A DNA stretch of 5,906 bases from Halobacteriales archaeon QS_9_67_15 (GTDB lineage: Archaea; Halobacteriota; Halobacteria; Halobacteriales; Haloarculaceae): NCBI GenBank assembly GCA_003023165.1, contig PXSD01000095.1:1-5906 (forward strand). Reading direction: 5' to 3'. Position numbers and translations under genes: made by a program. The notes under the pieces were generated by a model. The model made no database searches. It saw only the letters and a program-made list of their open reading frames with translations, and was not told the DNA's origin. This document shows positions 1 through 4,520 of the stretch, piece after piece (the stretch's first letter is position 1; every line of letters starts with the position of its first letter).

Positions 1-72
1 GGCCTCGACGGTCGCGTCGGCTACGAACACGACGCCCGCCGGGTCGACGAGAGCGGAGGTGTGACGGAATGA
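1..72 (+). CDS. C-terminal end of an unidentified protein (partial at left edge)
   Basis: The first frame is open from base 1 and gives 23 residues ending DESGGVTE before a TGA at 70-72. The stop overlaps the ATG of the next gene (ATGA at 69-72), the pattern of translationally coupled haloarchaeal operon genes, so this is most likely the true end of an upstream gene. The tail is charged (RVGYEHDARRVDE) with no motif I can assign. Because an XdhC-family gene lies one gene downstream, it could belong to a molybdenum hydroxylase or cox-type accessory operon, but the residues present do not show that. Confidence 0.7.
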   Translation, partial: GLDGRVGYEHDARRVDESGGVTE

Positions 73-227
73 CCGACGTGTTGTCGCGGGCACGAGCCGC
101 TGTCGAGCGCGGGGCCTGTGGGACGGACCTGCACGACGTGGGGGTCGAGAAGGTGTACGCCGCCGTCGGGCGCCCGTCGGGGATCGGACTCGACGCGACC
201 GACGACGGCGAGGTGACCGACACATGA
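69..227 (+). CDS. Small 52-residue protein of unknown function, coupled upstream of the XdhC-family gene
   Basis: This 52-residue frame starts at the ATG that overlaps the preceding stop (69-72) and ends in a TGA overlapping the ATG of the XdhC-family gene (224-227). Being locked between two ATGA overlaps is the main evidence that it is real. The product starts MTDVLSRARAAVERGACGTD. It has an Ala/Arg-rich, probably helical first part, a single cysteine at residue 17, a short VEKVYAAVG segment, and an acidic tail (DATDDGEVTDT). No membrane segment, signal peptide or CxxC metal site is visible. I do not recognise the family. Position suggests a role with the XdhC-family protein or the enzyme the operon serves, perhaps as a small partner protein; this is inference only. 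Confidence 0.68.
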   Translation: MTDVLSRARAAVERGACGTDLHDVGVEKVYAAVGRPSGIGLDATDDGEVTDT

Positions 228-1327
228 CACAGGACAACTGGAGTGTTCCCGAGACGGAAGTAGTACAGCGCATCCGCGACCGACTCGACGCCGACGGGAC
301 CGACGTGCTCGCGACCGTCGTGGACGTCGACGGGAACGCCTACCGCCGCCCGGGCGCGAAGATGCTGCTGGACGAGGGCGGGACGGGCGTCGGAAGCATC
401 ACCGCCGGCTGCCTCGAGGATGAACTGGTCCGCGTCGGCGAGCGCGTCCGCGAGACCGGCCGTCCCGAACTGGTCACCTACGACCTGATGGAGGACGACG
501 AGGACAACGTCTGGGGCCTCGGCGTCGGCTGCAACGGCGTTATCGAGGTCCTGCTCGAGCCGCTGACCGACGCCTACCGGCCGGCCGTCGAGGCCTTCTT
601 CGACGGCCGCGACGTGGCCGTCGTCACCGTCCTCGACGGCGACGACACCGGGTTCGAGCAGGGCGACCGGGTGTACTACTACCCCGACAGCGGGACGTTC
701 GACGCGCCGAGCGGGCCCGACGTCGGGGACTGGCCGACCGGCGCGCTGTCCGATTCCGCGGGCGAACTGACCGAGCGCGGGCGCGCAGGGACCCTCAGCG
801 TCGGGTACGGGGCGGCCGAACTCGACGTCTTCGTCGACGGCCTGGCCGCCCCGACGGAACTGGTCGTCTTCGGCACCGGGCACGACGTGAGGCCGGTCAC
901 GGAGCTCGCGGCGAACGTCGACTTTCGGGTGACCGTCGTCGGCTTCCGCGGCGCGGTCGACCTCGCGGAGCGGTTCCCGGCGGCCGACCGGACCGTGACC
1001 ACCTCGCCCGCCCGCGTCGCCGAGGGACTCGCTCTCGACGACCGCACGCACGCGGTCGTCATGACACACAACTTCGTCGACGACCGCCTGACCGTCGAGG
1101 CGCTGCTCGACGCCGGCGTTCCGTACGTCGGACTCATGGGGCCGCGCGAGCGGTTCGAGGAGATGCAGGCGGCCGGTGGCGGGTCGCCATACAAGATAGC
1201 CCACAGCATCGTCGCCGAGGCGCTGGCGGTCGCCAACGACCGGACGCCCCGGCACCTCAAAGCCCGCGAGGGCCCGATCCACGAGCGCGTCGACGTCGAT
1301 TCGGACGCCGACCTGCCCCCGCAGTGA
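224..1327 (+). CDS. xdhC: XdhC/CoxI-family protein (molybdenum hydroxylase maturation)
   Basis: The 367-residue product has the two usual parts of the family. The N-terminal XdhC/CoxI domain shows RRPGAKMLL (41-49), GSITAGCLEDEL (57-68) and GCNGVIEVLLEP (102-113). The C-terminal Rossmann-like domain shows a VVFGTGHDVRPV nucleotide-binding loop (214-225), MTHNFVDD (280-287) and PYVGLMGPRER (300-310). Characterised XdhC proteins bind molybdenum cofactor, promote its sulfuration and deliver it to xanthine dehydrogenase; CoxI/CoxF relatives serve carbon monoxide dehydrogenase-type enzymes. It should act in the cytoplasm. The ATG is fixed by the ATGA overlap with the 52-residue gene, implying coupled translation. 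The tail is short and acidic. The target enzyme is not in the window, so the symbol is family level; CoxI is equally possible. Confidence 0.93.
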   Translation: MTQDNWSVPETEVVQRIRDRLDADGTDVLATVVDVDGNAYRRPGAKMLLDEGGTGVGSITAGCLEDELVRVGERVRETGRPELVTYDLMEDDEDNVWGLGVGCNGVIEVLLEPLTDAYRPAVEAFFDGRDVAVVTVLDGDDTGFEQGDRVYYYPDSGTFDAPSGPDVGDWPTGALSDSAGELTERGRAGTLSVGYGAAELDVFVDGLAAPTELVVFGTGHDVRPVTELAANVDFRVTVVGFRGAVDLAERFPAADRTVTTSPARVAEGLALDDRTHAVVMTHNFVDDRLTVEALLDAGVPYVGLMGPRERFEEMQAAGGGSPYKIAHSIVAEALAVANDRTPRHLKAREGPIHERVDVDSDADLPPQ

Positions 1328-1357
1328 GCGACGGCGGTCGTCGCCCCCGCGGCGTCT

Positions 1358-1876
1358 CTCCTCCTGCGGCGTCACGACGAGCTTGCCGACGCTCTCCCGG
1401 TCTTGCATCGTCGCGAAGGCCGCCCCGGTCTCCTCGAACGGATACGTCGTGTCGATCACCGGCGCGAACGCGTCGTCGGCGACGAACCCGACGAGGCGTT
1501 CGAGGTCGGACTGGGTGTCCATCGTCGAGCCGACGATGCGCTTGTGTCGGAGGAACAGACCGGCCACCTCGGTCTCGGAGACGCCGCCGCCCGTCCGCCC
1601 GCAGACGACCATCGTCCCGCCGCGTCGGAGGAGTGACTGGCTGAGGCCCGTGTACTCGCCGCCGAGGTGGTTGACCGCGGCGTCGACGTGCCCCTCGACC
1701 GCGTCTTCGATGGCCACGTCGACCGATTCGATCCCGCGGTCGAGGCCCACCTCCCGGAGGCGGTCGAGTTTTGCCGCCGAGCCCGACGGTACCGCCGAAC
1801 CCACTGCGAGCGAGACGGACACGACGACCTGACCGACCGAGACATCGCCGCTCACGTACGGCTGGCGGCACACCTG
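1358..1876 (-). pseudogene. C-terminal remnant of a zinc-type alcohol dehydrogenase (MDR family)
   Basis: Read leftwards, the frame gives about 170 residues matching the second half of a medium-chain dehydrogenase. It begins with a worn Rossmann segment (SGDVSVGQVVVSVS, where a GxxGxVG loop is expected), then AAKLDRLREVG, VDAAVNHLGGEYTG, LLRRGGTMVVCGRTGGG, LFLRHKRIVGSTM, and ends DRESVGKLVVT near 1370. A full member has about 340 residues; the whole N-terminal catalytic domain with its zinc ligands is absent, and an in-frame stop at 1877-1879 lies just upstream. No start is convincing (only GTG codons). The frame also runs past the normal C-terminus into antisense of the XdhC-family gene, so the native stop is lost too. 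This looks like a decaying remnant, not a functional gene. Overlapping arginine-rich frames on both strands are shadows of it. Confidence 0.85.
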
Positions 1877-1904
1877 TCACGTATCGCACCTTCGAGTGGT
1901 GTCC

Positions 1905-1930
1905 CCCGCAGTTGGCGAGTGAACTGCGGG
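1905..1930. repeat. Perfect 9-bp inverted repeat (hairpin or operator candidate)
   Basis: CCCGCAGTT (1905-1913) and AACTGCGGG (1922-1930) are exact reverse complements separated by 8 bases. The site lies between the dehydrogenase remnant and the start of the 193-residue gene, about 40 bases upstream of its TATA element. It could be a protein-binding site or an RNA hairpin. A terminator is unlikely because no T-run follows on either strand. Confidence 0.6.
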
Positions 1931-1940
1931 TCCCGGTCGA

Positions 1941-1962
1941 GCCCGGTTCTCAGGTGCCGGGC
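1941..1962. repeat. 6-bp inverted repeat in the promoter region
   Basis: GCCCGG (1941-1946) and CCGGGC (1957-1962) are exact reverse complements with a 10-base spacer. Taken alone this is weak in GC-rich DNA. It is listed because it sits between two stronger inverted repeats and shares a base with the one over the TATA box. Confidence 0.35.
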
Positions 1963-1983
1963 CGTGACTTATTCGCGTCACGG
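1962..1983. promoter_or_regulatory. Operator-like inverted repeat spanning the TATA element
   Basis: CCGTGAC (1962-1968) and GTCACGG (1977-1983) are perfect 7-bp arms with an 8-base centre, TTATTCGC. The centre contains the TATA-like element of the gene starting at 1997. A dimeric regulator bound to the arms would cover the TATA box and should block TBP/TFB. The likely sign is therefore repression, possibly autoregulation if the downstream protein binds DNA. The repeat is seen directly; its function is inferred. Confidence 0.55.
1968..1973 (+). promoter_or_regulatory. TATA-like element for the gene at 1997
   Basis: CTTATT lies in otherwise GC-rich sequence, centred about 26 bases before the ATG at 1997. 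That is the expected distance from an archaeal TATA box to the transcription start, so the message should be leaderless. The GGGAG at 1991-1995 is only one base from the ATG, too close for normal Shine-Dalgarno use. Confidence 0.6.
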
Positions 1984-1996
1984 TCTAACCGGGAGC

Positions 1997-2578
1997 ATGG
2001 CCGAACCCAACGGAGCGGTCGTCGACGAAATAATCCGTGAGGGAGAGACGATGGGGTCGCGCGACATGGTCGAACTGATCGAACGACACCACGACGGCCC
2101 CGGCGTCGCCCGCGAAACGATCGACGCCTACGCAGCAGCGCTCGAAGCGCGGGACGACTACGCCTTCGACGCCGCGGACTTCCTCGCGCACGTCGACGAG
2201 AACACGACCGACGCCGACTGGTGGGAAGGGGGCGTGTTCTACGATGTCGCCGACGACGTCGAGGACCACCGGATCAGCCTGTTCCCCGCCGCGTGGCACG
2301 ACCACCTAGGCGGGTCGACTGACGTGGTCGAGTACGTGCGATTCATCCAGGACGAGGACTCCGACTACCTCGACGACATCGACCTGGGTGGTCCCGGCGA
2401 GGGCGTCCCCGAAGCGGCGGTGGTCGAGGTGCTCGAACTCGTCGGTCGCCTCGACCGCCCGGACGCCACCACCGCAGTCCACGAAGCCCGCGACCGCGGT
2501 GACATCATAGAGGACGCCGACCAGAGCCCGAGGGCCGACATCTACCTCGCCGAGCGAGCGCCAGAGGATCTGCGCTGA
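1997..2578 (+). CDS. Acidic 193-residue haloarchaeal hypothetical protein
   Basis: The ATG at 1997 is chosen because a TATA-like element lies about 26 bases upstream, giving a leaderless message. The frame stays open further left, but that part overlaps the dehydrogenase remnant and reads as its shadow. The product is soluble, strongly acidic, and has no signal peptide or membrane helix. Visible features are a helical N-terminal part (SRDMVELIERHH, 21-32, and ETIDAYAAALEARDDYAF, 40-57), a tryptophan-rich centre (DADWWEGGVFYDVADDV, 72-88), a Gly/Asp-rich linker, and a C-terminal stretch (VPEAAVVEVLELVGRL, 137-152, then HEARDRGDIIEDAD and RADIYLAE). That last stretch has the helix-helix-strand rhythm of a winged helix. 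I do not recognise the family, and DNA binding is only a possibility. The gene converges on the membrane protein gene 29 bases away. Confidence 0.8.
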   Translation: MAEPNGAVVDEIIREGETMGSRDMVELIERHHDGPGVARETIDAYAAALEARDDYAFDAADFLAHVDENTTDADWWEGGVFYDVADDVEDHRISLFPAAWHDHLGGSTDVVEYVRFIQDEDSDYLDDIDLGGPGEGVPEAAVVEVLELVGRLDRPDATTAVHEARDRGDIIEDADQSPRADIYLAERAPEDLR

Positions 2579-2586
2579 CCCGCGTC

Positions 2587-2598
2587 CCGGACGTCCGG
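2587..2598. repeat. 12-bp perfect palindrome between two convergent genes
   Basis: CCGGACGTCCGG reads the same on both strands and lies in the 29-base gap between the convergent stop codons at 2578 and 2608. It could form a short stem with a 4-base loop or bind a protein. There is no T-tract on either side, so it does not resemble a standard archaeal terminator. A palindrome of this length can arise by chance in GC-rich sequence. Confidence 0.3.
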
Positions 2599-2607
2599 CG
2601 ATGGCAG

Positions 2608-3021
2608 TCAGTCGCCCGTCGAGGCGGTGACTCGCCCGTCGCTCTCGCCGTCGTCAGTCCGGTCGCGCTCGAGCGCGTCCAGTCCACCGGCGAAGTAGCC
2701 GGTCATGAACGTCGCGATGACGACGACGTACAGCGCGACCTGGTCCGGGAGCGCGACGGGCAGGAGAGAGACCGCCTGGAACCCGACGAGGACGACGAAC
2801 GCCTGGCCGACGGCGCTCCATCGATTGTCGCGCCAGCTACGGCCGGCGCTGGTGTACTCCGGGTGCTCGCGCACGGCACGCGCGGCGACCAGGACGAGGA
2901 CGAGTAGCGAGACACCGGCGACGACAGCGAGTCCGGGAGCAGCGTCGCCCCATCGGAGGACACCGCCGGTGACAGCGCCGAGGACGAGGGCAGCGGCTCG
3001 GTGACGAGCGGGTCGCCTCAT
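2608..3021 (-). CDS. Four-helix membrane protein of unknown function
   Basis: The minus-strand product starting MRRPARHRAAALVLG has 137 residues. Four hydrophobic segments are visible, at about 8-24, 29-49, 70-92 and 95-115, followed by an acidic cytoplasm-like tail (ERDRTDDGESDGRVTASTGD). The arginine-rich N-terminus before helix 1 and the charged loop REHPEYTSAGRSWRDNRW between helices 2 and 3 suggest N-in topology. The frame is open for 56 more codons upstream, but that part is polar and unlike a leader. An ATG at 3021 lies about 27 bases downstream of a TTTTCC element on the same strand, which supports the shorter, leaderless start. No catalytic or transport motif is visible and I cannot name the family. 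Confidence 0.72.
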   Translation of the reverse strand: MRRPARHRAAALVLGAVTGGVLRWGDAAPGLAVVAGVSLLVLVLVAARAVREHPEYTSAGRSWRDNRWSAVGQAFVVLVGFQAVSLLPVALPDQVALYVVVIATFMTGYFAGGLDALERDRTDDGESDGRVTASTGD

Positions 3022-3044
3022 GCTCGTCGTTACGAGCGCGAGCT

Positions 3045-3052
3045 GGAAAAGG
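3045..3052 (-). promoter_or_regulatory. Weak TATA-like element for the membrane protein gene
   Basis: On the minus strand the sequence reads CCTTTTCC, centred about 27 bases before the ATG at 3021. It is a poor match to the archaeal TATA consensus, but it is the only AT-rich patch at the correct distance and it supports the 137-residue start. Confidence 0.35.
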
Positions 3053-3455
3053 TCACTGGAGCGGTCGGTCCCCGTCGCAGAGTGGCCCGTCCCGATGGTC
3101 GAACTATCTCCCGGATTCGCCATTTGGGGACCGATACACGACATCGTAACCCGTCCGTTCACTGCTCGAACCGATCCGTCCGTCCCCATGCTGTCACGGT
3201 AAGCACAGTCCAGTCGGCGGTAGGTCCGCTGTTCTTCGGGTCAGTTCCGGTCGACCGGCCCACGTTTGTCTCCGAGTGGACGTGGTTAGTTCCCAGAACG
3301 GCGTCTCCTGCGCAAGGATGTACCACAATGCTGTCACTCGGACGGGAACGCTCGGTCCCTGATGATCGAACCGCGGATCGAACCCCCCACGGACCGCGAC
3401 ATCAGACACACGTTACTATCTCGTCAACACTGATTGAAGCGTTCGCGTACTAGTC

Positions 3456-3473
3456 GTAATATCCGCGTTATAC
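3456..3473. repeat. 18-bp motif, copy 1 of a direct repeat
   Basis: GTAATATCCGCGTTATAC. It recurs 121 bases downstream with 16 of 18 bases identical; both differences are C/T. The motif is itself loosely two-sided (GTAATA ... TTATAC), as expected of a regulator-binding site, and TTATAC could also act as a TATA-like element. It lies 240 bases upstream of the DUF5786 gene. Confidence 0.5.
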
Positions 3474-3497
3474 GCTCCATAAAAGCCGATAGAGACG

Positions 3498-3572
3498 GAT
3501 CGAGGGCACCCGCTCGACCGCTCGGGCCCGTGGTATCTGAACACATACTCGTTCAATTATCGGCCCTCGATC
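3498..3572. repeat. Long-range 10-bp perfect inverted repeat
   Basis: GATCGAGGGC (3498-3507) and GCCCTCGATC (3563-3572) are exact reverse complements with a 55-base interval. The pair sits inside the two copies of the 18-bp motif, with the right arm ending four bases before copy 2. It could form a large stem-loop or mark the ends of a small non-autonomous element. Confidence 0.45.
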
Positions 3573-3576
3573 TTGA

Positions 3577-3594
3577 GTAATATTCGTGTTATAC
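3577..3594. repeat. 18-bp motif, copy 2 of a direct repeat
   Basis: GTAATATTCGTGTTATAC, same orientation as copy 1 at 3456-3473, with 16 of 18 bases identical. It lies about 120 bases upstream of the DUF5786 start. Flanking bases beyond the motif are not conserved, which favours a discrete binding site over a recent block duplication. Confidence 0.5.
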
Positions 3595-3629
3595 ATCTCT
3601 TTTCGGATTCCGTTCTGTTTTGCTCTCTG

Positions 3630-3650
3630 TAACTGAGCTCCGATCAGTTA
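3630..3650. repeat. Inverted repeat TAACTGA-N7-TCAGTTA
   Basis: Perfect 7-bp arms at 3630-3636 and 3644-3650 with a 7-base spacer, about 65 bases upstream of the DUF5786 ATG. Size and symmetry fit an operator for a dimeric regulator. The right arm runs into TTAATTA, a possible upstream TATA element, so binding here could affect promoter use. Function is inferred. Confidence 0.45.
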
Positions 3651-3712
3651 ATTACCGATTACTTCCGAGTGGGCGTATGATTTTTCACTACCAATGTGTT
3701 ATGATCACTCGT

Positions 3713-3892
3713 ATGGGGTTCGGGAGCTACGACGAATCGGAACAGGAGAATCAGGAACTCGACGCCGACCTCGACGACGAGGACGGAGTCGACACGGCAG
3801 AAAACACACATGACGGCGACGTGTCCTATGAGTTCGACGCGTCGAACGACGAGTTACTGGACAGGCTACAGGACATCAAAGAGAACACGTGA
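3713..3892 (+). CDS. DUF5786-family small acidic protein
   Basis: The 59-residue product starts MGFGSYDESEQENQELDADL, which I recognise as the conserved N-terminus of the haloarchaeal DUF5786 family. It is highly acidic in the middle (DADLDDEDGVDTAEN) and ends in a predicted amphipathic helix, SNDELLDRLQDIKENT (44-59). No metal site, signal or membrane segment is visible, and the family has no established function known to me. The ATG at 3713 is chosen over upstream in-frame ATGs (such as 3701) because conservation begins at MGFGSYDE and the preceding residues (RMIFHYQCVMITR) are neither acidic nor conserved. The AT-rich stretch at 3677-3686 may hold its promoter, giving a very short leader. 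Its TGA overlaps the GTG start of the DUF99 gene, so the two are probably co-translated. Confidence 0.88.
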   Translation: MGFGSYDESEQENQELDADLDDEDGVDTAENTHDGDVSYEFDASNDELLDRLQDIKENT

Positions 3893-4458
3893 AACGAGGG
3901 GTCCGCGCCCTGGGCGTGGCCGAGTCCTTCCACGACGAGCGCAGTACGGTCGCGGGTGCCGTGGTCCGGGCGGACCGCGTCGTCGACGGGTTCGCGTTCG
4001 ACACGTGCGCAGTCGGCGGCACCGACGCGACCGAGACGGTCCGCTCGCTGGTCGACGACCTCGACCGAGCGGACGTTCGCTACGTCTTTCTCGCGGGGAT
4101 CGCGCCCGCGTGGTTCAATTTCTTCGACCTGCCGCGGCTTCGTGAACACGTCGACCGTCCCGTCGTCTCCGTCTCCTTCGAGGAGAGCGCGGGGCTCGAG
4201 CCCGCACTCCGCAAGGCCTTCGACGGGAGGGCACTGGCGTCGCGACTGGCAGTGTACCGACGCCAGCCAGAGCGGCGACCGGTGAGCGTCGGCGCGGAGA
4301 CGGTCTACGTGCGCGCCGTCGGAATCGGCGGCGAGGAAGCCGCCGAGGTCGTCCGCGCGTTCACGCCGGAGGGCGGTCGTCCGGAGCCGCTGCGGGTCGC
4401 GCGGCTGGCCGCCCGGGCCGCCGACGACCGGTCCGTCGCCGACGGCAGCGACCGGTAG
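3889..4458 (+). CDS. DUF99/UPF0215 family protein (endonuclease dU family)
   Basis: The 189-residue product matches DUF99 (PF01949): MKRGVRALGVAESF at the N-terminus, AGAVVRADRVVDGFAF (22-37), GGTDATETVRSLVDDL (43-58), ADVRYVFLAGIAPAWFNFFDL (61-81) and RPVVSVSFEESAGLEPAL (90-107). The family carries the domain label endonuclease dU and is considered related to endonuclease V, so a role in cutting DNA at deoxyuridine is likely by family but not shown here. Asp33, Asp46 and Asp80 are conspicuous acidic candidates for metal binding. Translation starts at GTG 3889, inside the stop of the DUF5786 gene (GTGA overlap), and the family motif begins immediately. The tail past residue 160 is Ala/Arg-rich and poorly conserved. 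A uracil-DNA glycosylase gene follows after 62 bases, which suits a shared repair role. Confidence 0.9.
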   Translation: MKRGVRALGVAESFHDERSTVAGAVVRADRVVDGFAFDTCAVGGTDATETVRSLVDDLDRADVRYVFLAGIAPAWFNFFDLPRLREHVDRPVVSVSFEESAGLEPALRKAFDGRALASRLAVYRRQPERRPVSVGAETVYVRAVGIGGEEAAEVVRAFTPEGGRPEPLRVARLAARAADDRSVADGSDR

Positions 4459-4490
4459 CCCCAGTTCGGCGTCGACCCGGGACCGACCCG

Positions 4491-4496
4491 ATTATG
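4491..4496 (+). promoter_or_regulatory. TATA-like element for the uracil-DNA glycosylase gene
   Basis: ATTATG stands alone in GC-rich DNA, centred about 27 bases before the ATG at 4521. That distance fits a leaderless transcript and gives the glycosylase its own promoter apart from the DUF99 gene. It also argues against the in-frame ATG at 4494, which lies inside this element. Confidence 0.55.
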
Positions 4497-4520
4497 AGGG
4501 TTCCGTGCGGACGGACAGAC

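Larger units (their letters stand above)
3053..3712. other. Long intergenic region without a convincing gene
   Basis: About 660 bases with no supported coding sequence. From 3053 to about 3440 several frames stay open on both strands (for example 3194-3409 minus and 3001-3453 plus), but their translations are not acidic, use codons unlike the neighbours and show no recognisable domain. From about 3441 to 3712 the DNA turns clearly AT-rich, with frequent ATAT, TTAT and TTAATT, and holds the repeats listed separately. The AT-rich part most likely carries promoter and regulatory DNA for the gene at 3713. I saw no transposase remnant, tRNA or CRISPR-like array. Confidence 0.6.

Noticed and set aside
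1257..1889. Arginine-rich 210-residue frame on the minus strand, and several similar frames at 1324-1845 on both strands
   Set aside because: Composition is dominated by Arg, Gly and Pro with no domain. They are shadows of the alcohol dehydrogenase remnant, whose frame gives a clear family match.
1667..1996. Extended N-terminus for the 193-residue hypothetical protein, starting at 1667
   Set aside because: The extra 110 residues are Arg-rich and overlap the dehydrogenase remnant. The TATA-like element at 1968-1973 points to a leaderless start at 1997.
3022..3189. Extended N-terminus (56 residues) for the membrane protein, starting at 3189
   Set aside because: The extension is polar with no signal-like character and runs through the probable promoter. 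The start at 3021 fits a leaderless transcript.
3188..3338. Ten-base direct repeat ATGCTGTCAC at about 3189 and 3329
   Set aside because: Similarity does not extend beyond ten bases, no symmetry or third copy is present, and one such pair is plausible by chance.
3361..3392. GGTTCGATCC on the minus strand, resembling a tRNA T-loop
   Set aside because: The flanking five bases on either side do not pair as a T-stem, and no acceptor, anticodon or D-arm can be built around it.
3194..3409. 71-residue frame on the minus strand starting at GTG
   Set aside because: Not acidic, atypical codons (including AGA, CTA and ACA), no recognisable domain, and no promoter at the right distance.
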